Assembly (NCBI RefSeq): GCF_022815725.1
Contig: NZ_JALGRF010000001.1
Location: 1 to 64,000 of the forward strand
Source: Streptomyces sp. APSN-46.1
GTDB lineage: Bacteria; Actinomycetota; Actinomycetes; Streptomycetales; Streptomycetaceae
Length of the DNA stretch: 64,000 nucleotides
Direction: 5' to 3'
Positions within the stretch are counted from its first letter, which is position 1. Each line of letters opens with the position of its first letter. Shown piece after piece: positions 53,822-61,616 of the stretch. The position numbers were made by a program, and so were the translations under genes. The notes below the pieces were generated by a model. It was not told the origin of the DNA and did not search any database. It was given only the letters and a program-made list of their open reading frames with translations.

Positions 53822-54787
53822 ATGTCGTTGCGAAACGTGCTCGTCCTCCTCTACGACGGGGTGCAGAGCCTGGACGTGACCGGCCCGGTGGAGGTGTTCG
53901 CCGCGATCGGGCACTTTCCCGGCCGCACCGGCTACCGGATCCGGACCGTCTCCCCCGGCGGGGCGCCGGTACGGACGGAGAGCGGGCTGACGCTCGTGCC
54001 GGACGGGGAACTGGAGAGCGCACGCCCCGGCCCGGGCACCACGCTGCTGGTGCCGGGCGGCCAGTACACCGCCGACTTCGAGCCGCGGCTCATCGACTGG
54101 CTGCGGGCCCACGGGGGTGGTGCGCGGCGACTGGTGGCCGTGTGCACGGGCAGCCTGCTGCTCGCCGAGGCGGGGCTGCTGGACGGACACCGGGCCACGA
54201 CGCACTGGAACGCGTGTGAGCAGATGGCGCGGGACTACCCGGCCGTCACTGTCGAGCCGGACCCGATCTACGTGCGCGACGGGCGGGTGGCGACCTCGGC
54301 CGGGGTCACGGCCGGGATCGACCTCGCCCTCGCGCTGGTGGAAGAGGACCACGGGCGGGACGTGGCGCTGCTGATCGCCCGGCACCTGGTGGTGTTCCTG
54401 CGCAGGCCGGGCAACCAGGCGCAGTTCAGCGCGCAGCTGGCGGCACAGACGGCGCGGCGGGAGCCGCTGCGGGACGTCCAGCAGTGGATCACGGAGCACC
54501 CGGGCGGGGACCTGAGCGTGGAGGCACTGGCCGCGCGGGCGAGCCTGTCGCCGCGGCACTTCGCGCGTGCGTTCCAGGCGGAGACGGGGGTGACGCCGGG
54601 GCGGTACGTGGAGCGGGTGCGGGTGGAGCACGCGAGGCGGCTGCTGGAGGACAGCGGGGAAGGGGTGACGCAGATTTCGCGGGCGTGCGGGTACGGGACG
54701 CCGGAGGCGTTGCGGCGGGCGTTCGTGAAGACGCTGGGCCAGTCCCCGGCGGAGTACCGGCGGCGCTTCGGCAGGCCGGCGGGCTAG
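53822..54787 (+). CDS. GlxA family regulator (DJ-1/PfpI domain plus AraC HTH)
   Basis: 321 residues from ATG 53822; ATG 53780 is an in-frame alternative with a better site (GGTGGG), and the two starts share similar DNA (ATGTCRTTGCG). The N-terminal DJ-1-like domain (about 1-190) has the nucleophile-elbow Cys in VAVCTGSLLLAEAGLL. The C-terminal AraC domain (about 215-315) carries two HTH motifs, LAARASLSPRHFARAFQAET and VTQISRACGYGTPEALRRAF. Such proteins regulate catabolic genes for quaternary amines, isonitriles or similar compounds. Next to a single-domain DJ-1 gene. Confidence 0.92.
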   Translation: MSLRNVLVLLYDGVQSLDVTGPVEVFAAIGHFPGRTGYRIRTVSPGGAPVRTESGLTLVPDGELESARPGPGTTLLVPGGQYTADFEPRLIDWLRAHGGGARRLVAVCTGSLLLAEAGLLDGHRATTHWNACEQMARDYPAVTVEPDPIYVRDGRVATSAGVTAGIDLALALVEEDHGRDVALLIARHLVVFLRRPGNQAQFSAQLAAQTARREPLRDVQQWITEHPGGDLSVEALAARASLSPRHFARAFQAETGVTPGRYVERVRVEHARRLLEDSGEGVTQISRACGYGTPEALRRAFVKTLGQSPAEYRRRFGRPAG

Positions 54788-54846
54788 CGCCGCCCCGCCC
54801 CGCCCCTGAACCGGGGCTGTTGAAGCGGGGCTGTGCCCCGGAATCG

Positions 54847-54872
54847 GCGGGCGGCTCGGTCGGGCCGCCCGC
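54847..54872 (+). terminator. hairpin between the GlxA-type and DJ-1 genes
   Basis: A 9-bp stem GCGGGCGGC/GCCGCCCGC with an 8-base loop lies 60 bases after the regulator stop and 49 bases before the DJ-1 start. A CCGGGGCTG / GCGGGGCTGTGCCCCGG inverted arrangement just before it may form a second hairpin. Confidence 0.55.
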
Positions 54873-54920
54873 GCCAGGACCCGTCAGGGGTCCGTCGACC
54901 ACTTCGGAGGAGAGAGAGAC

Positions 54921-55547
54921 ATGCAGATCGCCGTACTGCTCTACGACCGGTTCACCGCGCTCGACGCGATCGGTCCCTACGACACCCTCGGCCGGCTTCC
55001 CGGCGCCGAGACCGTGTTCGTGGCCGAGCGGCCCGGGCCCGTACGCAACGATTCCGGGTCGCTCGCGCTCGTCGCCGACAAGGGGCTGCACGAGGTGACA
55101 AGGCCGGACATCGTCATCGTGCCCGGAGGGCCCGCGCCGGAGGTGGAGATGGGGAATCCGGCCGTCCTCGAATGGCTGAGGGCCGTGGACGCCACGAGCA
55201 CCTGGACCACCTCCGTCTGCACCGGGTCGCTGCTGCTCGCCGCCGCCGGGTTGCTCGACGGCCGGCGGGCCGCCGGGCACTGGCTGTTCCTCGACCGGCT
55301 GCCGGCCTTCGGGGCCGAACCCACGGGGGAGCGGGTGGTGTTCGACGGGAAGTACGTCACCGCCGCCGGCGTGTCCTCCGGGATCGACATGGGGCTCACG
55401 CTGCTCGGCCGGATCGCCGGGGACGAGTTCGCGCAGACCGTGCAGCTGATGACCGAGTACGACCCCCAGCCGCCCTACGACGCCGGCTCGCCGGACAAGG
55501 CCCCGGCCGAGCTCGTGGCCAGGCTGCGCGCCGTCAGCCCGCTGTAG
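54921..55547 (+). CDS. DJ-1/PfpI family protein
   Basis: 208 residues from ATG 54921, with GGAGGAGAG upstream. One domain only, with the Cys in TTSVCTGSLLLAAAGLLDGR at about residue 96 and a preceding acidic residue in AIGPYDTLG, as in isonitrile hydratase-like and glutaminase-fold proteins. It resembles the N-terminal half of the GlxA-type regulator directly upstream and is a possible enzyme for the compound sensed by it. Function not established. Confidence 0.88.
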   Translation: MQIAVLLYDRFTALDAIGPYDTLGRLPGAETVFVAERPGPVRNDSGSLALVADKGLHEVTRPDIVIVPGGPAPEVEMGNPAVLEWLRAVDATSTWTTSVCTGSLLLAAAGLLDGRRAAGHWLFLDRLPAFGAEPTGERVVFDGKYVTAAGVSSGIDMGLTLLGRIAGDEFAQTVQLMTEYDPQPPYDAGSPDKAPAELVARLRAVSPL

Positions 55548-55583
55548 TCCACGTTCACGTCCACGTTCACGTCAACGTCCATG
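55548..55583. repeat. 12-bp tandem repeat at converging gene ends
   Basis: TCCACGTTCACG is repeated exactly at 55548 and 55560 and in altered form (TCAACGTCCATG) at 55572. It includes the last six codons of the enoyl-CoA hydratase gene, which therefore ends in a Thr-Trp-Thr repeat. GTTCAC...GTGAAC arms in the right part could form a terminator. Confidence 0.7.
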
Positions 55584-56310
55584 TGAACGACGGCGCACGG
55601 CGCTCCAGGAACGCGGCGACGCCCTCCGCGGTGTCGTCGCTTCCGGCCGCCTGCGCCGTCCAGTACGCGTCCCGGCCGGTGCGGCCGTCCGCGAACTCCT
55701 TCGCCGCCGCCTGGGTCAGCTGCGACCGCGCCGCCAGGATCCCGGCGAACTCCGCCACCCGCTCGGCCAGTCGGCCGGCCGGCAGCAGCTCGTTCAGGAA
55801 CCCTGCGCGCAGCGCGTGCTCCGCGTCGATCAACTCCGCCGAGAAGAGCAGGTACTTGGCCACCGCCGGGCCTACCAGACCCGCCAACCGCCGTGTCGAG
55901 GAGGCCGGGTAGACGATGCCCAATCGCGCCGGGGTCACCCCGAACGACGCCCCCTCCTCCGCGAACCGCAGATCGCACGCCGCCGCCAGCTGGCTGCCGC
56001 CGCCCACACAGAACCCGCGGATCGCGGCGAGGGTGGGCTTCGGGAAGGCGGCGAGGGCCTCCTCCGCGGCCACCGCCAGCACCTGCGGATCGTCGTCCCC
56101 GGTCAGCGACGAGATGTCCGCCCCCGCGCAGAAGGTCGGGCCGGCCCCCGTCAGTACGAGCACCCGTACGGCCGGATCGGCGGCGAGACCCGGCAGGAGT
56201 TCCGGGAGCGCGCGCCACATCGCCGCCGTCATGGCGTTCCGCTTGGCGGGGTGCGAGATGACGACGGTGGCGACCCCGTCGGCCACCGAGTGGAGGAGGT
56301 CTGCGTGCAT
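55567..56310 (-). CDS. enoyl-CoA hydratase/isomerase family protein
   Basis: 247 residues from ATG 56310. Crotonase fold: VVISHPAKRNAMTAAMWRAL, oxyanion-hole segment GPTFCAGADISSL, and FCVGGGSQLAAACDLRFA. The first catalytic Glu of hydratases is not evident (RGFCVGGGSQLA), while GVTPARLGIVYP has Pro-Ala where the second Glu usually stands, so a classical hydratase activity is doubtful; isomerase or hydrolase members also vary here. It stands apart from the beta-oxidation operon. Confidence 0.85.
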   Translation of the reverse strand: MHADLLHSVADGVATVVISHPAKRNAMTAAMWRALPELLPGLAADPAVRVLVLTGAGPTFCAGADISSLTGDDDPQVLAVAAEEALAAFPKPTLAAIRGFCVGGGSQLAAACDLRFAEEGASFGVTPARLGIVYPASSTRRLAGLVGPAVAKYLLFSAELIDAEHALRAGFLNELLPAGRLAERVAEFAGILAARSQLTQAAAKEFADGRTGRDAYWTAQAAGSDDTAEGVAAFLERRAPSFTWTLT

Positions 56311-56503
56311 GCGCCGGATGCTATCCCGGGCGTCGAACCCATGATCAAGGCGGCCGGGGAGGCGGCCGAGAAGCGCGCCCCAGAAGAGCAGGAACGGTCG
56401 AACAACTGACTCTGTCATACGCCAACGGTCAGAAAGCGTCCGATTGACGCTGACTTCTGGTCAGCGGTCCGGTCCGGACCAGGCTGTTCCGCACTCTTGA
56501 CGC

Positions 56504-57070
56504 GTGGAGACGATCGAGCGCGAAGACGGGGGCCGGAAGATGGAAGACAGCGGGAACGTCCCGCCAGCCAGGGTAGGTGAGCCGGAGGCTCCGGCCGATC
56601 CCCTCGCGTACGAGGGAGTGTGGCGGTTCACCGCTCCCGCGGTAGAAGAATCCGTTCCGCAGGCCCGCCGGGCGGTCCGCGACCTGCTCGGCCGGCAGGG
56701 GGTGCCGGCCCCTCAGGACCTGGTCTACTCCCTGCTGCTGATCGTCTCCGAACTGGTGACGAACTCGGTCCGGCACGCCGCCCTGCTCTCGCCGGAGGTC
56801 GCGGTCGAGGTCGCGATCGGCCGCGAGTGGGTACGGGTGGCCGTCGAGGACAACCACCCGTACCGGCCCAAGGCGCTGGAGGCGGATTTCGGTCAGACCG
56901 GCGGCCGGGGCCTGCTCCTGGTGCGCGAGATCACGCGGGAGGCCGGCGGGGTCTGCGATGTCGAGCACACCTCGACGGGCGGCAAGGTCATCTGGGCGGC
57001 CCTGCCACTCACCGCGCCGGCCCCCGTCACCGCCCCGGTACCGGCCCCGGCACCCGCCCCGGCCTCCTGA
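56504..57070 (+). CDS. ATP-binding anti-sigma-like regulatory protein (HATPase_c)
   Basis: 188 residues from GTG 56504. Bergerat-fold ATPase of the RsbW/SpoIIAB type, abundant in Streptomyces: N-box SELVTNSVRHAAL (about residue 83), VAVEDNHPYRPK and GQTGGRGLLLVREIT. A disordered N-terminus and a Pro/Ala-rich tail (AP repeat) flank it. Partners, an anti-anti-sigma factor or sigma factor, are not adjacent. Confidence 0.9.
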   Translation: METIEREDGGRKMEDSGNVPPARVGEPEAPADPLAYEGVWRFTAPAVEESVPQARRAVRDLLGRQGVPAPQDLVYSLLLIVSELVTNSVRHAALLSPEVAVEVAIGREWVRVAVEDNHPYRPKALEADFGQTGGRGLLLVREITREAGGVCDVEHTSTGGKVIWAALPLTAPAPVTAPVPAPAPAPAS

Positions 57071-57091
57071 CCGCGACCGCCCAGGGGCGGG

Positions 57092-57691
57092 CTACCAGCC
57101 CGCGGCGTCCCCGGTCAGCTCGCGGATCGCGGGCCGGGCCGCGTCCAGCACCGTCATGAACCAGGCCGAGAACGGCGCCTCGGCGTGCCGCTTCGCCAGC
57201 TCCTCGGCGGTGACGAAGGCGGTGTCGCCGACCTCCTCCGGATCCGGCCGCAGTTCCGCCTGCGCGAGCCCCACGAACAGGTGGTTGTACTCCTGCTCGA
57301 CCAGACCCGACGCCGGGTCCGGGTGGTTGTAGCGCACCGTCCCCGCCTCCGCGAGCAGCGAGGGCGACAGCCCCAGCTCCTCATGGGTCCGCCGGGCCGC
57401 CGCGGCGAACGGCGACTCCCCCGGGTAGGGGTGACCGCAGCACGTGTTCGACCAGACACCGGGGGAGTGGTACTTCCCCAGGGCCCGCTGCTGGAGCAGC
57501 AGGCGCCCCTGCTCGTCGAAGAGGAACACGGAGAACGCCCGGTGCAACAGCCCGGGCGCCTGATGGGCGGAGAGCTTCTCCGCCGTGCCGATGGTATTGC
57601 CGGACTCGTCGACCAGTTCGAGCATGATCGGTTCTTGAGCGCCGGTGCCGGTGGACGCGCTGTTCGCGGCGGTGGCTGGTGTGGTCGGCAT
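57092..57691 (-). CDS. idi: isopentenyl-diphosphate delta-isomerase, type 1
   Basis: 199 residues from ATG 57691. Nudix-fold enzyme converting IPP to DMAPP for isoprenoid synthesis. Catalytic Cys in VWSNTCCGHPYPGES and catalytic Glu in LVEQEYNHLFVG are both present, and the Nudix-like AARRTHEELGLSP helix with metal ligands. N-terminal 20 residues are Ala/Thr-rich and dispensable in appearance. Not clustered with other isoprenoid genes. Confidence 0.94.
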   Translation of the reverse strand: MPTTPATAANSASTGTGAQEPIMLELVDESGNTIGTAEKLSAHQAPGLLHRAFSVFLFDEQGRLLLQQRALGKYHSPGVWSNTCCGHPYPGESPFAAAARRTHEELGLSPSLLAEAGTVRYNHPDPASGLVEQEYNHLFVGLAQAELRPDPEEVGDTAFVTAEELAKRHAEAPFSAWFMTVLDAARPAIRELTGDAAGW

Positions 57692-57770
57692 ACCCATCCT
57701 TCGCTTCGGACTCCGGCCTTCAGTCTGCCGTACAAAAGAGGCTTGTCCCCACTTCGGAGATCCGCGCATG

Positions 57771-57808
57771 TCTGCCCCCCGTCGCGTGTATAAGCGACGG
57801 GGGGCAGA
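57771..57808. terminator. perfect 15-bp hairpin
   Basis: TCTGCCCCCCGTCGC and GCGACGGGGGGCAGA pair without mismatch around the loop GTGTATAA. It lies three bases after the stop of the methyltransferase gene and 80 bases upstream of the idi start; both genes run leftward. Most likely the methyltransferase terminator. Confidence 0.8.
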
Positions 57809-57811
57809 GAT

Positions 57812-58648
57812 TCACCTGCCGCGTCCCCGTACGGCGGTCACCGGGCGCAGGACGTAGCCCGTGTACCCGTACTCGTGCCCGTACCGCGACCGTACGTCGA
57901 GCTCCTCGCGCGTCGCGGCCAGCGCGGCCGGCATCCCCGGGGCCGCGGCCGCGTCGGCGGGGAGGGTGCGGACCCGCTCGCCGAGCGGGCCGTAGTACTC
58001 GGCCCAGTCGGAGTCGGGCAGGTGGTGGACGCCCAGCACCTGGTACCCGGCGGCCCGCGCGGCCGCGGTGTTGCGGGCCGTGGAGCGCAGTGGGCACTGG
58101 GGGTCCCAGAAGGCGCGTACACCGGCGGACGGCTCCGGCACGCTCCATTCGCACTCGGTGAGCACCAGGGTGCCGCCGGGGGCGAGCAGCCGCTTCCACC
58201 GCGCGAGCGCGGTGTCGAAACCGATGGTGTAGGCGGAGCCCTCGGCCCACACGAGGTCGAAGGAACCGTCCCGGCAGGGGAGCGCGGGGAGCGCGGCCAT
58301 GTCCGCCTCGACGGTGTGGACGCGGTCGGCGACCCCGCGGGCCTCGGCGGCGGTGCGGAGCTCGTCGAGGAAGGGGCCGTACAGATCGACGGCGGTCACC
58401 TCGGCGGCGCCGGCCGCTCCCGCCTCTTCGGCGAGGAGCAGCGCGCTGCGGCCGGGACCGCAGCCCAGGTCGAGGACGCGCGGCCGCTCGGGCAGCGGTC
58501 CGCACAGGGACAGCAGGTGCCGGGTGGTGGCGTCGGAGCCGGGAGCCTGCCGGGGCAGGCCGCGGTGCAGTGTGAAGAACGCCTCAACGAAGGCGGCGTC
58601 GGAGAAGTCGGCGCCGGTGTCGGTGGTGGGGCGAGTGGTGTCGGTCAA
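57812..58648 (-). CDS. class I SAM-dependent methyltransferase
   Basis: 278 residues from TTG 58648 (GAGGG upstream). SAM-binding motif VLDLGCGPGRSALLLAEEAG at about residues 58-77, acidic residue in VTAVDLYGPF, DMAALPAL and the motif FDLVWAEGSAYTIGFD. The later part WKRLLAPGGTLVLTECEWSV is the usual post-motif. No transmembrane or targeting part. Substrate unknown. A short leader-like reading frame precedes it. Confidence 0.9.
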   Translation of the reverse strand: MTDTTRPTTDTGADFSDAAFVEAFFTLHRGLPRQAPGSDATTRHLLSLCGPLPERPRVLDLGCGPGRSALLLAEEAGAAGAAEVTAVDLYGPFLDELRTAAEARGVADRVHTVEADMAALPALPCRDGSFDLVWAEGSAYTIGFDTALARWKRLLAPGGTLVLTECEWSVPEPSAGVRAFWDPQCPLRSTARNTAAARAAGYQVLGVHHLPDSDWAEYYGPLGERVRTLPADAAAAPGMPAALAATREELDVRSRYGHEYGYTGYVLRPVTAVRGRGR

Positions 58649-59079
58649 CGTGAACCCTCGGGAAAGGGGGCTCCGGCAGACCTGGGGGCGGATCGGTGTG
58701 ATCAGCCCTGGCCGGATGCCCGGAGGACGGTGGGGATGGACCGGAGTTCGCTGCGCATGGCGGCGACCACTGCGACGGTCATCAACCCACCTCCTTCTCG
58801 TTCGGTGCCTTCACGTGCCCAAGCCGGCGTCACGGGCGTTACCGACCCGTACGCGACTTCGTCCACCGTAACATCCAGGCGGTTTGTGGTCCCTTGGCGT
58901 GATCGTCAATGATGATCACAGCGAGGGGGGCCCAGCCCGCCCAGAACCCGGGAATCTTCGGCTTATCGGGGCGTTAACGGGTGGTGAATCCCCGCTTCCA
59001 TTCATCCGATAGCCTCTGCCGACGTGCTGCCGTCCCACGTGGCGCGCGTTCCGCGTTCGTTGCCAAGGAGTGAGTTCGT
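58649..59079. other. divergent intergenic region
   Basis: Apart from the 26-residue frame, this 431-base region holds no gene. A 6-bp inverted repeat GTGATC-N9-GATCAC is near 58899-58919. Leftward TTGACG (complement near 58905) could be a -35 box for the methyltransferase unit. AAGGAG at 59065-59070 is the ribosome binding site of the rightward operon. Confidence 0.5.
58702..58782 (-). CDS. 26-residue leader-like peptide
   Basis: ATG 58782 follows the nearly ideal site GGAGGTGGG at 4-5 bases. The peptide starts MTVAVVAAMRSELRSIPTVL and ends in Gln-Gly before TGA. It lies 53 bases upstream of the methyltransferase start, in the same direction. It has no Cys and no run of one amino acid, so a classical attenuator peptide is not obvious. 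It could be a regulatory upstream frame or a genuine small protein. Confidence 0.45.
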   Translation of the reverse strand: MTVAVVAAMRSELRSIPTVLRASGQG

Positions 59080-60867
59080 CTGCCGACCGTCATCCTCACC
59101 GGCCTGCCGGTCCCCGGATCACCGCTCGCGGACGGGCTGCGCTCGCTCGGCTTCGAGGTCCGCACCGTGGCCGGGCCCGATACCCCCAACAGTGCCGATA
59201 GCGTCACGGCCGCGCTGGCCGACGTACCCGCCGATCAGCGGGTGGCCGTCGTGGACAGCGCCTTCGTGGGGCACGTCCACGCGCTGCGCCTCGCGCTGAC
59301 CGATCCGCGCTTCGACGCCTGCGCCGTGACCGGCGCGTTCGCCGTCCAGCCGGGCGCCCGGGCGGCTCTGGACAAGGCCGCGGCGCTCGCGCCCGAGGGC
59401 GAGGGCCCGTACGCCGACCGGCTCGCCGCCGCCGTCGAGGACGCCGGGACCCCCGTCCAGCGCCCCGAGCTCGGCACGCTGGTCGCCGCGGTTCCCGCCA
59501 CCTCCGCGGAGCGTGACGCGGCGGTCGCCGCCGTCGCCGCCGTGGACGACGAGGCCGTACGCCTGCGGACCGCCGTGAAGTCCCGCGACGGCTTCTTCAC
59601 CACCTTCTTCATCAGCCCGTACTCGCGCTACATCGCCCGCTGGTGCGCGCGCCGCGGCCTGACCCCGAACCAGGTCACCACCGCCTCGCTGCTCACCGCG
59701 CTGATCGCGGCCGGCTGCGCCGCCACCGGCGACCGCTGGGGCTACGTCGCGGCCGGTGTGCTGCTCCTCGTCTCCTTCGTCCTGGACTGCACCGACGGGC
59801 AGCTCGCCCGCTATTCGCTCCAGTACTCGACGATGGGCGCCTGGCTCGACGCGACCTTCGACCGCGCGAAGGAGTACGCCTTCTACGCGGGCCTCGCGCT
59901 CGGCGCGTCGAGAAACGGCGACGACGTCTGGGCACTCGCGCTCGGCGCCATGATCCTGATGACCTGCCGGCACGTCGTGGACTTCTCCTTCAACGAGGCC
60001 AACCACGACGCCACGGCCAATACGAGCCCCACCGCCGCCCTGTCCGACAAGCTCGACAGCGTCGGCTGGACGGTCTGGGTCCGTCGGATGATCATCCTTC
60101 CGATCGGTGAGCGCTGGGCGATGATCGCGGTTCTGACCGCCTTCACCACGCCGCGGATCGTGTTCTACGCCCTGCTCGTCGGCTGTGCCTTCGGCGCCCT
60201 CTACACCACCGCCGGCCGGGTCCTGCGCTCCCTGACCCGCAAGGCCACCCGTACCGACCGGGCCGCCCAGGCCCTCGCCGACCTCGCCGACTCGGGCCCG
60301 CTCGCCGAGCTGGAGGCCCGCCTGCCCGGTCACCGGCGGCTGCACCTGCTGTTCGCCTTCCTCGGCGCCGGTCTCGTGGTCTCGGCCGCCTGGGCCCGGG
60401 AGTTCGGGAGCTGGACGGTCGTCGCCACCGCCGTGCTGTACGTGATCTTCAGCGGCGCCGCGGTCGCGCGACCCCTCAAGGGCCCCCTCGACTGGCTGAT
60501 CCCGCCGCTCTTCCGGTTCGCCGAGTACGTGACCGTCCTCGCCCTCGCGGCCAAGGCGGACGTCCCCGGAGCCCTTCCGGCCGCATTCGGCCTGGTCGCG
60601 GCGGTCGCCTACCATCACTACGACACGGTCTACCGCATCCGCGGTGGCTCGGGCGCGCCCCCGCGCTGGCTGGTGCGGGCGACCGGCGGCCACGAGGGCC
60701 GGGTCCTGCTGACGGTGGTCCTCGCCGCCGTCCTCGCCCGTGACGCGTTCCCCGTCGCGCTCACGGCCATGGCCGTGTTCGTGGCTCTGGTGGTGCTCGT
60801 GGAGAGCATCCGCTTCTGGGTCTCCGCCGGAGCACCCGCCGTACATGACGAAGGAGAACCAGCATGA
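59080..60867 (+). CDS. CDP-alcohol phosphotransferase with N-terminal nucleotidyltransferase-like domain and DUF5941
   Basis: 595 residues if CTG 59080 is the start: AAGGAG lies nine bases upstream, a TGA at 59071 closes the frame, and the residues LPTVILTGLPVPGSP look coding; the next candidate, GTG 59167, would lose 29 residues. Residues about 1-170 resemble a worn nucleotidyltransferase. At about 236 is the complete CDP-alcohol motif DCTDGQLARYSLQYSTMGAW followed by LDATFD (all four Asp). Several membrane helices and a DUF5941-like tail follow. The enzyme should transfer a phospho-alcohol from CDP to an acceptor in the membrane. First gene of a tight operon. Confidence 0.87.
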   Translation: MPTVILTGLPVPGSPLADGLRSLGFEVRTVAGPDTPNSADSVTAALADVPADQRVAVVDSAFVGHVHALRLALTDPRFDACAVTGAFAVQPGARAALDKAAALAPEGEGPYADRLAAAVEDAGTPVQRPELGTLVAAVPATSAERDAAVAAVAAVDDEAVRLRTAVKSRDGFFTTFFISPYSRYIARWCARRGLTPNQVTTASLLTALIAAGCAATGDRWGYVAAGVLLLVSFVLDCTDGQLARYSLQYSTMGAWLDATFDRAKEYAFYAGLALGASRNGDDVWALALGAMILMTCRHVVDFSFNEANHDATANTSPTAALSDKLDSVGWTVWVRRMIILPIGERWAMIAVLTAFTTPRIVFYALLVGCAFGALYTTAGRVLRSLTRKATRTDRAAQALADLADSGPLAELEARLPGHRRLHLLFAFLGAGLVVSAAWAREFGSWTVVATAVLYVIFSGAAVARPLKGPLDWLIPPLFRFAEYVTVLALAAKADVPGALPAAFGLVAAVAYHHYDTVYRIRGGSGAPPRWLVRATGGHEGRVLLTVVLAAVLARDAFPVALTAMAVFVALVVLVESIRFWVSAGAPAVHDEGEPA

Positions 60868-61616
60868 TCGGCCTTGTCCTCGCTGCCGGTGCCGGACGCC
60901 GCCTGCGTCCCTACACCGACACCCTGCCCAAGGCCCTCGTGCCCGTCGGACCCGAAGGCGACGAGGACAGCCTCACCGTCCTCGACCTGACGCTCGGCAA
61001 CTTCGCCGAGGTCGGCCTCACCGAGGTCGCGATCGTCGTCGGCTACCGCAAGGAAGCCGTCTACGCGCGCCGGGAGGCCCTGGAGGCCAAGTACGGCGTC
61101 AAGATCACGCTGATCGACAACGACAAGGCCGAGGAGTGGAACAACGCCTACTCCCTGTGGTGCGCGCGTGACGTCCTCAAGCAGGGCGCGATCCTCGCCA
61201 ACGGCGACACCGTCCACCCGGTCTCCGTCGAGCGGACCCTGCTCGACGCCCGCGGCAACGGCCAGAAGATCATCCTCGCCCTCGACACGGTCAAGAACCT
61301 GGCCGACGAGGAGATGAAGGTCGTCGCCGCTGACGGGCAGGGCGTCCGCACGATCACCAAGCTCATGGACCCGGCCGACGCGACCGGCGAGTACATCGGT
61401 GTCACCCTCATCGAGCCCGAGGCTGCCGAGGCGCTGGCCGAGGCCCTGAAGACCACCTTCGAGCGCGACCCCGACCTCTACTACGAGGACGGCTACCAGC
61501 AGCTCGTCAACGACGGCTTCACCATCGACGTGGCTCCCATCGGCGACGTCAAGTGGGTCGAGATCGACAACCACGACGACCTCGCCAAGGGCCGGACGAT
61601 CGCATGCCAGTACTGA
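60864..61616 (+). CDS. phosphocholine cytidylyltransferase-like nucleotidyltransferase
   Basis: 250 residues from ATG 60864, overlapping the upstream stop (ATGA). Left-handed Rossmann nucleotidyltransferase: LVLAAGAGRRLRPYTDTLPK with the signature and Lys, LIDNDKAEEWNNAYSLW, and metal-binding ANGDTVHP. The pattern N-N-AYSLW is that of LicC-type CTP:phosphocholine and inositol-1-phosphate cytidylyltransferases. It probably makes the CDP-alcohol used by the neighbouring phosphotransferases. The sugar or alcohol is unknown; glycerol-1-phosphate is suggested by the next gene. Confidence 0.9.
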   Translation: MIGLVLAAGAGRRLRPYTDTLPKALVPVGPEGDEDSLTVLDLTLGNFAEVGLTEVAIVVGYRKEAVYARREALEAKYGVKITLIDNDKAEEWNNAYSLWCARDVLKQGAILANGDTVHPVSVERTLLDARGNGQKIILALDTVKNLADEEMKVVAADGQGVRTITKLMDPADATGEYIGVTLIEPEAAEALAEALKTTFERDPDLYYEDGYQQLVNDGFTIDVAPIGDVKWVEIDNHDDLAKGRTIACQY

